Part shown: positions 11,201 through 18,502 of the stretch, piece after piece
How positions within the stretch are numbered: the first letter of the stretch is position 1
Layout of the letters: every line of letters starts with the position of its first letter
DNA from: Cytophagales bacterium
Lineage (GTDB): Bacteria; Bacteroidota; Bacteroidia; Cytophagales; Cyclobacteriaceae
DNA length: 64,000 nt
Reading direction: 5' to 3'
Assembly (NCBI GenBank): GCA_017303795.1
Contig: JAFLBR010000006.1
Span: 248,001-312,000, forward strand
The notes under the pieces: model-generated
What the model was told of the DNA's origin: nothing
What the model saw: the letters and a program-made list of their open reading frames with translations, nothing else
The model's database searches: none
Translations under genes and position numbers: made by a program

Positions 11201-13025
11201 CTCACGACTGCGGCCCATTCTGATCACATCCATTACCACCATTATAGCCATGTTACCGCTGGCACTGGGCGAAGCGGAATATGTGTTGAGTATTGGTCAG
11301 CCTTTCGCAGTTACGGTTATGGGTGGACTAGCCTTCGCCACCCTGCTCACCTTGTTTTATATTCCAACCATGAGTGCAGGCTTAGAGAGTGTACTTGATT
11401 GGTTCAGAAATTTAAAGCCCGTGATAAAAGTCATACAGATTGTACTGATGGTTGTTACCGGAGCATTTATATCGTTGCAGATAGAAGGACTCATCTTGCA
11501 AATGATTACCTACATCGCGGCCATTATTTTAATTCCAGGTGGTACACACTTCATCATGTCATCCTTGCGCCAGGCCAATGCCGAAATGGTGGCACCCGGT
11601 GAAGCAATGCACATCAAAATTCAAAACCTTACCAAAGTGTATGGCCGCGATAAACGATGGATAAGAGAGTGGAAAGGAAATAAAAATCTGTTTAATACCA
11701 GAGGTGAAGAACCGATAACCAGGCGTATCGTATTGCAAGACCTTATCTGGCAGATCGCCTTGATTAGCTTCCTGGTTTATTTTGTATACTTCCATTTGGA
11801 TAAAGCATTCTGGCAACTGGTCTTTATGATTTCTTTGCATGCATTGTTGATATTCATGCTTAACCGGGCCGGACAATTGCTTGCTCATAAGCAAAAACTG
11901 TTAAGCATCAGCAATAGCTTACTCTACTGGGGCTTCCCGATGCTAAGCGCCATCTATCTTTACAGCGATGTACAGATCAAAGCCTTTGGAATAATACTCA
12001 TCATCTTGTGGTTTATCGGGCTCTTCCTGGTACGCGCTTCCAAAAACCTGAAGGAGAATCCTGTTGATGTAATGGATATCAAAGGACGATTCAGGAAGAT
12101 TCGAAAACTGTATTATAAATTGTTACTCGCCATTCCTTTTGTGAAACCAAAGAAAGGCGAGTTCAAAGCACTCAAGGGCGCCAACCTCACAATCGAACAA
12201 GGTATGTTTGGATTACTGGGCCCCAATGGTGCCGGTAAGACAACCTTGATGCGGATTCTTTGTGGTATTCTCGATCAGAGTTATGGCAAGATCTGGATTA
12301 ATGGTCATGACACTACGTTACGAAGAGAAGAACTGCAAGGGCTGATTGGTTATCTTCCTCAGGCCTTCGGTACTTATGAAAATATGACGCCTTATGAGTT
12401 CCTGGATTATCAAGCCATTCTGCGAAAAATTTCCAATCAAGTCGAAAGAGAAAAAAGAGTGCAATATGTGCTCAAGGCGGTGCATATGGATGAGCATCAG
12501 CACAAGAAGATCGGTTCCTTCTCTGGCGGAATGAAACAACGCATTGGGATTGCGCAGATTCTTCTTCACCTTCCAAAAATATTAGTAGTCGATGAACCAA
12601 CGGCTGGTCTCGATCCATTGGAGCGGATTCGGTTCCGAAACTTGCTGGTGGAACTCAGTCGTGAACGAATCGTGGTGTTCTCTACCCACATCATCGAAGA
12701 CATTGCGAGTAGCTGTAATAAGCTGGCGGTGCTCATCTCCGGAAACATAGAATACATTGGAAGTCCTACTACCATGGCCGAACTGGCTAACGAAAAGGTG
12801 TGGGAATTTCACCTGACACCCAATGAATTTGAACTAGAGAAAGAAAACTATATGATTGTACACCACATGCGCGAAGGTGACCTCATCCGCGTAAAGTGTT
12901 TATCAGACGAACGTCCACGCGTGGATGCCGTGCAGGTGCGTGCTAATCTGGAAGATGCTTATTTATGGTTGATGAAAAGTAAATCCAAAAAGAAAAATGA
13001 AAAGCTCTCTCCTGCTACTGTATAA
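8292..13025 (+). CDS. RND permease fused to an ABC transporter ATPase
   Basis: An unusual 1577-residue fusion. Residues 1-~1040 form a complete second RND pump (TM4 motif GMLVDNSVVVIEN with Asp404). Two extra hydrophobic segments follow at ~1045-1085. An ABC ATPase domain then starts at Met1106 (IKIQNLTKVYG), but after its first strand it is interrupted by ~190 residues with four likely membrane helices. It resumes near residue 1297 with Walker A GPNGAGKTT (1310-1318), signature SGGMKQR (1411-1417), Walker B LVVDEP (Asp1434, Glu1435) and H-loop His1466. All ATPase motifs are intact. I chose the ATG at 8292, which overlaps the upstream stop, over the TTG at 8280. The 3' end overlaps the small permease gene by 29 bp, so the ATPase and that permease are probably partners. 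Confidence 0.9.
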   Translation: MGNSSLLKTIIRRKVLISMLFIGFTVMGYISYTKLPVELFPNVELPILIVHVQSATDVDPKYMERQAIVPLESAISTLEGVAEITANADSRQGMIFISFQQGVNIKYAYLKLEQKVGAIKTSLTPEFFVNIIKIDSKDFLNGFMDLQVLGSGGVDRVRNIADQYITERLNDVDGVGGVEVFGGRQKTVEIIMHSAICEANGITPNTISNVLSRNSNKSAFAGQVEMEGQKVFVNVTAELKDIKNIQSLVVSEKGPLLLSDVADVFFGVKEQTSLSRVNGKEAVSIRVSKDPQANLIALSDRTLEAINAINKDLEPMDVQIIVESNQAETMSRNIDQIKELAITGGLLAIFVLWVFLRRMKFILSIALSIPISIFTAFNFFYAYDISINSLTLIGMALAIGMLVDNSVVVIENIYRHVVNKVPREEAVVRGTSEVMRSVTAATLTTVTVFLPFIFSTNFLVTLIGTHIGVSIIATLLVSLVVALVLIPMLADTAIRKKDQHEAPLIKNASIRQRIIQIYVVVLKSCFRRPMFTVVGGLVLFFVTIGVSLIVSIAGSTEVETPEMNLFVTMPQGSTLESTDLKIRKIEERVMEIPVVEKVISQVSEVEGVITIKLVEGFNDLDTTSVGDIRNKLSGLSKDFSDVTIALEKPPSQNSGNGGAGNSAEQDFQRMLGIGTASERIIIKGQDFELMQTIGQDINTLISGLQSVQQSSVNLSPERPEAHLVFDQKRMSENQVTLQNVAVALNDFQPSFTSGSNFISGGEEYEITIRTQNQVITRAKEMRNLREMKVSSTTGATHGFSDIGTALYSSGESTITRMNQEKRIQITYNFIDEVTKSKALQESSRLEIDQIVAGVNIPSGIVVDVVHDEGLFNDFFFLIFAAIVIIFMILAGVFESLYLPIVIMFSIPLAGIGALMGLTLTGNSMLSANTLIGFLILLGVVVNNGIILIDYSRILRREGYTKYRALIMSGISRLRPILITSITTIIAMLPLALGEAEYVLSIGQPFAVTVMGGLAFATLLTLFYIPTMSAGLESVLDWFRNLKPVIKVIQIVLMVVTGAFISLQIEGLILQMITYIAAIILIPGGTHFIMSSLRQANAEMVAPGEAMHIKIQNLTKVYGRDKRWIREWKGNKNLFNTRGEEPITRRIVLQDLIWQIALISFLVYFVYFHLDKAFWQLVFMISLHALLIFMLNRAGQLLAHKQKLLSISNSLLYWGFPMLSAIYLYSDVQIKAFGIILIILWFIGLFLVRASKNLKENPVDVMDIKGRFRKIRKLYYKLLLAIPFVKPKKGEFKALKGANLTIEQGMFGLLGPNGAGKTTLMRILCGILDQSYGKIWINGHDTTLRREELQGLIGYLPQAFGTYENMTPYEFLDYQAILRKISNQVEREKRVQYVLKAVHMDEHQHKKIGSFSGGMKQRIGIAQILLHLPKILVVDEPTAGLDPLERIRFRNLLVELSRERIVVFSTHIIEDIASSCNKLAVLISGNIEYIGSPTTMAELANEKVWEFHLTPNEFELEKENYMIVHHMREGDLIRVKCLSDERPRVDAVQVRANLEDAYLWLMKSKSKKKNEKLSPATV

Positions 13026-13698
13026 ACTGATCACCTACAACGTGAAAGTAATTTTTGGAAACAAGTTTGTTTACTTTGTTGTGGCGGCATTTTTATTCTT
13101 TGCCTTCATCATCACCATTACAATCTTTGATGATCCGCAATTTAATGAAGCTGTTATGTATGGCTTTCTGGTTTTCCCAGGGTTGTTGCTGATCTTTTAC
13201 CCGATGGCGTACGGCATACAGAATGATGATGATGCTAAAATGTTGGAAACCATTTTCGGAATTCCGAATTACCGATACAAAGTATGGCTGGTTCGATTTG
13301 TATTAACGATCGGCATTGCTGCCGTCATTTTGTTTGTACTGGGCAATCTGGCAAACCTGACCTTGTATCGATTCAATATCCTTCCGATGATTGGTCAGGT
13401 GCTTTTTCCCATTACATTTTTATCTTCGGTAGCGTTTATGCTTTCCACGCTGATTAAAAATGGAAACGGAACAGCGATCGTACTCGTAATTGTTTCATTC
13501 ATCTTTCTGATTTTTGCAGAGACTTTGGAGTATAGCGTTTACAATATCTTCTTAAATCCCTTCGAAGAACCACGCGACATGAGTGAGTTTATCTGGCTGA
13601 CCATCACGTATAAAAACAGGGTGTATCTCACCATCCTGAGTGCGCTGTGTCTCTTATTCGGGATGTTCAATTTGCAGTTTAGAGAGAAGTTTGTGTGA
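12997..13698 (+). CDS. ABC-2 type transporter permease subunit
   Basis: A 233-residue integral membrane protein with six predicted helices (about 22-45, 55-75, 100-125, 130-155, 160-180 and 205-225). It resembles half of an ABC-2 permease, with the usual hydrophilic loop after TM2 (YGIQNDDDAKMLETIFG). It overlaps the RND-ABC gene by 29 bp and ends the operon, so it is the obvious membrane partner of the fused ATPase. A second permease half may sit in the part of the first gene that lies outside the window; this is inferred from known permease/M1 fusions and cannot be seen here. Confidence 0.8.
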   Translation: MKSSLLLLYKLITYNVKVIFGNKFVYFVVAAFLFFAFIITITIFDDPQFNEAVMYGFLVFPGLLLIFYPMAYGIQNDDDAKMLETIFGIPNYRYKVWLVRFVLTIGIAAVILFVLGNLANLTLYRFNILPMIGQVLFPITFLSSVAFMLSTLIKNGNGTAIVLVIVSFIFLIFAETLEYSVYNIFLNPFEEPRDMSEFIWLTITYKNRVYLTILSALCLLFGMFNLQFREKFV

Positions 13699-13702
13699 GG
13701 GT

Positions 13703-13730
13703 GAGATGAATTGCTTTCATCTCGGGTTTT
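13703..13730 (+). terminator. Probable intrinsic terminator of the efflux operon
   Basis: GAGATGAA (13703-13710) pairs with TTCATCTC (13716-13723) across a 5-nt loop. It is followed by GGG and a short T run, and starts 5 bp after the permease stop. The stem is only moderately GC-rich. Confidence 0.5.
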
Positions 13731-13785
13731 CTGGATGTTGCTCTTGAGGACGATGTACCTAATTTTTAGTATTGAATGTTGGGAT

Positions 13786-14215
13786 CCTTCGCGCCCATGC
13801 GCAGGCCTTACCCTGCTCAGGATTGGTTTAGTGATTAGCGAGAGAATAATTCTGAGTGGCAAGCATTGCCGATTTTGTTAAACACTTGAAGCTAACAAGA
13901 CCGGATGAAAAAAAGTAAACAGCCAATGCGCGAACAAAGAATCTCCTTATATGAACACGCATTGACTTTTGCATGAGAGTATCCTTCGCGCTCACGCACA
14001 GGCATACCCTGCTCAGGATTGGTTTAGTGATGTGGGAGAAAATAATTCTGAGTGGCAAGCACTACTGATTTTTTAAAGACACTAAAGTCGATCAAGGTTT
14101 GATGAAGAGGTAAACAGCCAATGCGCGAACGAAGAATCTCCTGATGTGAACACGCAATGACTTTGTTCCTTCGCGGCCACGCGCTGGCCTACCCTACTCA
14201 GGATTGGTTTAGTAA
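13786..14215. repeat. Tandem repeat, ~190-bp unit, 2.3 copies
   Basis: The unit starts with CCTTCGCG at 13786, 13983 and 14168, giving periods of 197 and 185 bp. Each copy contains a conserved block TCAGGATTGGTTTAGT; the two full copies also share AATAATTCTGAGTGGCAAGCA and, further on, CAGCCAATGCGCGAAC. The third copy is cut off exactly at the 3' end of the minus-strand Asp-box gene. It fills the space between two convergent genes and encodes nothing convincing; short minus-strand frames here only repeat the unit. No transposase or terminal inverted repeat was seen. Confidence 0.85.
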
Positions 14216-15259
14216 TCAACAACCAGAATTTACAGCTACCGCATACACTACCGAACCCGATACATGAATCTTAAATACTTTCCGTTGATCGTTAAGCGGA
14301 TCGGTGTTTCCAATTTTCAAAAATTGAAACTGGTATTGATCCACACTACTATGAACGCGCGTCCAGCTTTTCCCCAGATCGGATGACCGGAAGATACCAT
14401 CGGGGTGACCACAAAGTAAATAGCGGCCTACTTGCTTGATGGAGGAAATAGTTGCCGAAGGCGGAAGCCCTTCAAGCGTCTGCCAGGTTTTTCCGTTGTC
14501 CTTTGAGATATGAATTCTTCTGGATTTAGTTTCTGTATTATAAGCAATGGCTGCAAACCCATCTTGTATTTGTTCAATGGCAATGCCCACTCCGCCTTCG
14601 CTAATCACCCATTCCCAATTATCACCACCATCGGTTGAACGCATAATCCCTTTTTGACCAGTTGCCAACAGAACGCCATTGGACTCTACGATATCTCCAA
14701 CCCAGACTTTTTGTACAACCTTCCAGCTTTTTGCATTGTCGGTAGATTTAGAAAGACTCTTACCTGTGCCCAAGAATAAAGCACCATCGGCCGCTTCAAA
14801 AATAGTGGCTACCGAATTCGATTTAAGATTAGGGTATGCCGGCAACCAGTCCTGTCCCGATAGCCATCGGGAGTTATCAGAATCAGTGGAGTTCTTTTTT
14901 TGATAAATTTTTCCATCATAACTATAGGCCAGCACTCCGGATTTGTTGAAAGCAATAGTACTTTTTTGATCAATAACATTCACTTTCTCCCAAACCGGAG
15001 TTTTAAGATTACTCTTACTGCGATACATTAAACCGTTAGTACGGACATAGATTTCTGATGCCCCTGAAAAAAAACCTTCAGGCTGTACGCTTTCAGGCAA
15101 ACTGTAGCTTACATCTTCCCACGTTTGCCCGCCATCTTTCGATTGATAGATGATGTTGGTGACGGTCGGAGCCTCAGACACTGCGATCGATTTTACAGGT
15201 GCATCAACAGCCGAAACGGTGAGCAGGCTATACAATAAAGTTAGTTGGAAGAAATACAT
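14216..15259 (-). CDS. Exported Asp-box (BNR/sialidase-like) repeat protein
   Basis: A 347-residue protein with an N-terminal signal sequence (MYFFQLTLLYSLLTVSAVDA). It has five Asp-box-type motifs of the form SxDxGxxW: SKDGGQTW, STDNAKSW, STDGGDNW, SKDNGKTW and SSDLGKSW. These mark beta-propeller blades as in BNR/VPS10/photosystem-stability-factor-like proteins, so a periplasmic or surface beta-propeller is likely. No sialidase catalytic residues were recognised and no enzymatic role should be assumed. It stands alone, with an operator-like palindrome about 57 bp upstream. Its 3' end abuts the tandem repeat. Confidence 0.8.
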   Translation of the reverse strand: MYFFQLTLLYSLLTVSAVDAPVKSIAVSEAPTVTNIIYQSKDGGQTWEDVSYSLPESVQPEGFFSGASEIYVRTNGLMYRSKSNLKTPVWEKVNVIDQKSTIAFNKSGVLAYSYDGKIYQKKNSTDSDNSRWLSGQDWLPAYPNLKSNSVATIFEAADGALFLGTGKSLSKSTDNAKSWKVVQKVWVGDIVESNGVLLATGQKGIMRSTDGGDNWEWVISEGGVGIAIEQIQDGFAAIAYNTETKSRRIHISKDNGKTWQTLEGLPPSATISSIKQVGRYLLCGHPDGIFRSSDLGKSWTRVHSSVDQYQFQFLKIGNTDPLNDQRKVFKIHVSGSVVYAVAVNSGC

Positions 15260-15315
15260 AAGCGTTGCATTTGATTTTATACCAAAATTACCGGCTTGCC
15301 CGATGCCCTACACCA

Positions 15316-15327
15316 TTACAAGTGTAA
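15316..15327 (-). promoter_or_regulatory. Operator-like palindrome TTACAAGTGTAA
   Basis: A perfect 12-bp dyad with core TACAnnTGTA lies 57 bp upstream of the Asp-box gene start. Partial repeats (TTGTAA, TTGTGTAA) follow within 30 bp. The core matches the consensus bound by BlaI/MecI/CopY-type repressors, but no such regulator is encoded here, so assignment is tentative. Confidence 0.3.
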
Positions 15328-15418
15328 ATGATTGTAAAAGTTGTGTAAAAAGGTTAGAACCATGTTTTCGTTGAGCAAAAGTCCACCTCTATACCGCTCA
15401 TTTCAATCCGAAGCCGAA

Positions 15419-18076
15419 CTATTCAACCCGCAAACTATTTACCGGGTTTTGCACCGCAGCTTTAATAGCCTGCACACTTACGGTTAATAGCGCAATAATC
15501 AGCGCAAGCACACTGGCCACAGCAAAAATCCACCACTCCAATTCGGTGTGGTATGCAAAAGATTGCAGCCATCGACTGGTAAAGTACCACGCTGCCGGAA
15601 TAGCAATAACCACGGCAATTACTACCAATTTTAAAAAGTCTTTCGAAAGCAATGTAGTAATACCCGACACCGAAGCACCCATTACTTTGCGAATGCCAAT
15701 CTCTTTGGTGCGTTGCTCAGCCATAAAGGTGGCAAGCCCGAATAAACCTAAACACGAGATAATAATCGACAGCGTAGCGAAATAAGTAATCAGGTTTCCA
15801 GACTGTCGCTCGCCTTTGTATAGCTGATCGAAATCGGCATCCAGAAAACTATATTCAAATGGCAAATCACTTGCTATCGACTTCCATTTGGTTTCAATAG
15901 CCGTTACGGCTTGTGTAAGATCTCCTGCCTGCAATCGCACCGTCATGCCGCCATCGTTTAAGCCGGTTATAAACGCGAGTGGCTTAACCTGCTCGCGTAG
16001 CGAACTGAAATTAAAATCTTTCACAATACCAATTACCCGATATTCCTTCAATTCTTTTGTCTGCTCATTCTCTAAGCGATAAAGTTTTTTCTCCAGTATC
16101 TGATCGGTACCCAGAAATTTTGCTGCGGACTCATTGAGGATAATTCCGGATGTATCGGCTGCAATGTCTCTGGAGAAATTACGACCTTCCAGCAATTGCA
16201 TGCCCATAGTTTGCACGTAATCGTCATCCACTGTCCACTTCTGCATGCTGATCATATCTTTTACCTCCAGCGAGGGCGATGTAAAAAACGATTCATTGCT
16301 GCGATAAAAATTTACGGGCAGATATCCGGTAACGGTTACTTTATCTACACCTGTAATCTGTAGTAAACTTGTCTTCATACTTTCAGTGCGATTACCAAGC
16401 TTATCAATGTTGTAAAGCGTTAGCAACTGCGAGCGGTTGTAGCCCACATCTTTCTGTTGAATAAATTGCAATTGCCGGAATACAATCAATGTACCGGTAA
16501 TCAATAATACCGAAGCCGCGAATTGAAATACCACCAGCACATTGCGAAACACCGATCGTTTGCCACCACTACTCTTTGATCCTTTCAATACCGATACCGG
16601 TTGAAAGGCGGACAAGTAAAAAGCCGGATAGCTTCCTGCCAATACACCTACCAGTAATGTAAGTACGAGCACAATCCCGCCTACTTGTGGTGTAAACAAT
16701 AAACTGATCTCAATAGGTTTTCCGATCAATTCGTTAAAGAAGGGAATGATGCCAATGGCTATTCCTACAGCAAGTAACATAGCCACCACACACGTTAATA
16801 CCGACTCGGTAATGAACTGCCCTACCAATGCGCTCTTCATCGATCCCATTACTTTACGCATACCTACTTCGCGCGCGCGGTTGGCCGAGCGAGCTGTGGC
16901 AAGATTCATAAAGTTGATGATGGCGATGATGAGAATACATGCCGCAATAGCGGAAAAGATATACACATATTGAATGTTTCCGGTACCAAACAATTCACCA
17001 ATCCGGCTTGACCGCAGATAAATATCGGGTAATGCCGTTAATGAAACTTTGAAAAAATTTCCTTCGCTGTTGAATTCATTGAGTGTCTTTCCAAGAATGG
17101 ATTTGAGTTCGGGCCCAAGATGATTGTCAACCATTTTATTTAACAAGGAAGTGGCTTCCACTTCGCTGGCACCGGGCTTCAATAGCAAGTAGGTGTTCCA
17201 GTTCTGACTTCCGGCCCAGGTGGGGTCCAATGCATCTTCACGTTCTACAACTGGAACAAAACTGGTAAACTGAAAATGCATGTTAGATGGAAGGTCTTTA
17301 ATAACTCCGGTAATTTTTCTTGACTCGGTATTGTTAATCGTTAGCGTTTCGCCCAACACATCGGCCCTATCAAAATATTTTCGGGCAACCGATTCTGTAA
17401 TAACAATAGAATTTGGTTCACGCAAGGCAGTAGCCGGATTACCCCAAAGCATGGGCAGCGTAAACACATCGAACAAAGTTGAATCGGCCCAGGCCACATT
17501 GCGTTCGCGGATATTATCATCGCCCTTTTTTATCAGAAGGCTTCCATACCATTGCAGGCGCGTAGTTTGTTCAACTTGTGGAATTTCAATTTTAGCTGTT
17601 TCCCCAAATAGTGGATTGGCAACAGCCAGATTGAGGTGGTTATCACCAAACTTCAGTTCCATATTTACCCGGTACACCCGATCGGCCTTTTCGTGAAAGC
17701 GATCATAACTCAACTCATGTTTTACATACAAGCCAATGAGCAAACAAGCCGATAAGCCCACGGCAAGGCCAACAATGTTGATGAATGAATACCCTTTGCT
17801 TTTGAGAAAAGTGCGCCAGGCAATGGTGAAATAATTTTTATACATATCGAATGTGTTTAAGGTAGGAGTTGATTTTCCTCGAATAGCAAAAGGTTGAACA
17901 AACTGAATAACATTGGCGACAAAGAGGGCATCGGCTTTCCATTTGGGCATGGACTTTCGTCTGCGTATATAGAGTTCCAGCATATCGCCCAGCACTGCCT
18001 CGGCCAGGTGTTGATTACAAAACCATTTGAAAAACCGGAGTGCCCAACGTGGTGGGCTTGTTTGATTCTGCTTCAT
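15419..18076 (-). CDS. FtsX/MacB-like ABC transporter permease with PadR-associated N-terminal prefix
   Basis: An 885-residue permease. Residues ~1-90 form the soluble prefix found in FtsX permeases encoded next to PadR regulators. A first TM (~100-125) is followed by a MacB-type periplasmic core, three TMs with an FtsX motif (~370-510), a second periplasmic core, and three final TMs (~760-875), ending in the family-typical NPVNSLRVE. The start at 18076 is chosen because ATGA overlaps the padR stop; an upstream in-frame ATG at 18118 lies inside padR. No ATPase gene is adjacent, so an ATPase encoded elsewhere would be needed. The role is probably export or envelope stress signalling; the substrate is unknown. 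Confidence 0.88.
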   Translation of the reverse strand: MKQNQTSPPRWALRFFKWFCNQHLAEAVLGDMLELYIRRRKSMPKWKADALFVANVIQFVQPFAIRGKSTPTLNTFDMYKNYFTIAWRTFLKSKGYSFINIVGLAVGLSACLLIGLYVKHELSYDRFHEKADRVYRVNMELKFGDNHLNLAVANPLFGETAKIEIPQVEQTTRLQWYGSLLIKKGDDNIRERNVAWADSTLFDVFTLPMLWGNPATALREPNSIVITESVARKYFDRADVLGETLTINNTESRKITGVIKDLPSNMHFQFTSFVPVVEREDALDPTWAGSQNWNTYLLLKPGASEVEATSLLNKMVDNHLGPELKSILGKTLNEFNSEGNFFKVSLTALPDIYLRSSRIGELFGTGNIQYVYIFSAIAACILIIAIINFMNLATARSANRAREVGMRKVMGSMKSALVGQFITESVLTCVVAMLLAVGIAIGIIPFFNELIGKPIEISLLFTPQVGGIVLVLTLLVGVLAGSYPAFYLSAFQPVSVLKGSKSSGGKRSVFRNVLVVFQFAASVLLITGTLIVFRQLQFIQQKDVGYNRSQLLTLYNIDKLGNRTESMKTSLLQITGVDKVTVTGYLPVNFYRSNESFFTSPSLEVKDMISMQKWTVDDDYVQTMGMQLLEGRNFSRDIAADTSGIILNESAAKFLGTDQILEKKLYRLENEQTKELKEYRVIGIVKDFNFSSLREQVKPLAFITGLNDGGMTVRLQAGDLTQAVTAIETKWKSIASDLPFEYSFLDADFDQLYKGERQSGNLITYFATLSIIISCLGLFGLATFMAEQRTKEIGIRKVMGASVSGITTLLSKDFLKLVVIAVVIAIPAAWYFTSRWLQSFAYHTELEWWIFAVASVLALIIALLTVSVQAIKAAVQNPVNSLRVE

Positions 18077-18420
18077 AGCTTGCCGCCCTCCCAAACAATT
18101 TTTGGAACTTGCTTCCACATTTCATTGCGTAGCTCGCGCGATTCTGCCAGCACTTTTTTGCCAGCCTGTGTAAGTTGATATAACCGTTTGTCGCGGCCAC
18201 CACGGGTTTCGGTTGAGCCGCCTAACTTTGATTTGAGATAGCCCTTCTCTTCCAGTCGCACCAATGCTTTGTGTGCCGAACTGATCATAATGGTTCTGCC
18301 CGTCTGCTTTTCCAGTTCATCTACAATGGCAAGTCCGTAGGCATCGTCAAACAGAATGCCCACCGACAAAAGAACCAGTTCTTCAAATTCACCCAGATAA
18401 GTACCTTTCATTTGTTTCAC
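18073..18420 (-). CDS. PadR-family transcriptional regulator
   Basis: A 115-residue winged-helix protein. The helix-turn-helix region (about 15-60) includes YGLAIVDELEKQTG, followed by the wing (GYLKSKLG) and the conserved RDKRLYQLTQAGKKVL segment. It overlaps the downstream permease by 4 bp (ATGA) and probably represses the operon in response to a signal handled by the permease, as is usual for PadR-FtsX pairs. Its leader and first codons are duplicated in front of the chimeric OmpA-like gene at 21792-21879. Confidence 0.9.
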   Translation of the reverse strand: MKQMKGTYLGEFEELVLLSVGILFDDAYGLAIVDELEKQTGRTIMISSAHKALVRLEEKGYLKSKLGGSTETRGGRDKRLYQLTQAGKKVLAESRELRNEMWKQVPKIVWEGGKL

Positions 18421-18485
18421 CTTTGCCTACCAAGATAGACGCAAGGTTTGAGAAAGGGTTGCATGCGGGGAGATTTATTTTTGGC
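18397..18485. repeat. Leader repeat, copy 1 (native padR promoter region and first codons)
   Basis: About 88 bp nearly identical to 21792-21879, in the same orientation. It covers the first ~8 codons of padR and its upstream region. On the minus strand TATCTTGG, one mismatch from the Bacteroidota -7 consensus TAnnTTTG, is a possible promoter element and is kept in both copies. Confidence 0.85.
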
Positions 18486-18502
18486 AGATATTTAGAAGTT
18501 CT

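Noticed and set aside
13539-14058. Two overlapping minus-strand frames (107 and 76 residues) with similar N-termini
   Set aside because: Their similarity comes only from the tandem repeat; one also runs into the permease gene in reverse. No protein-like composition.
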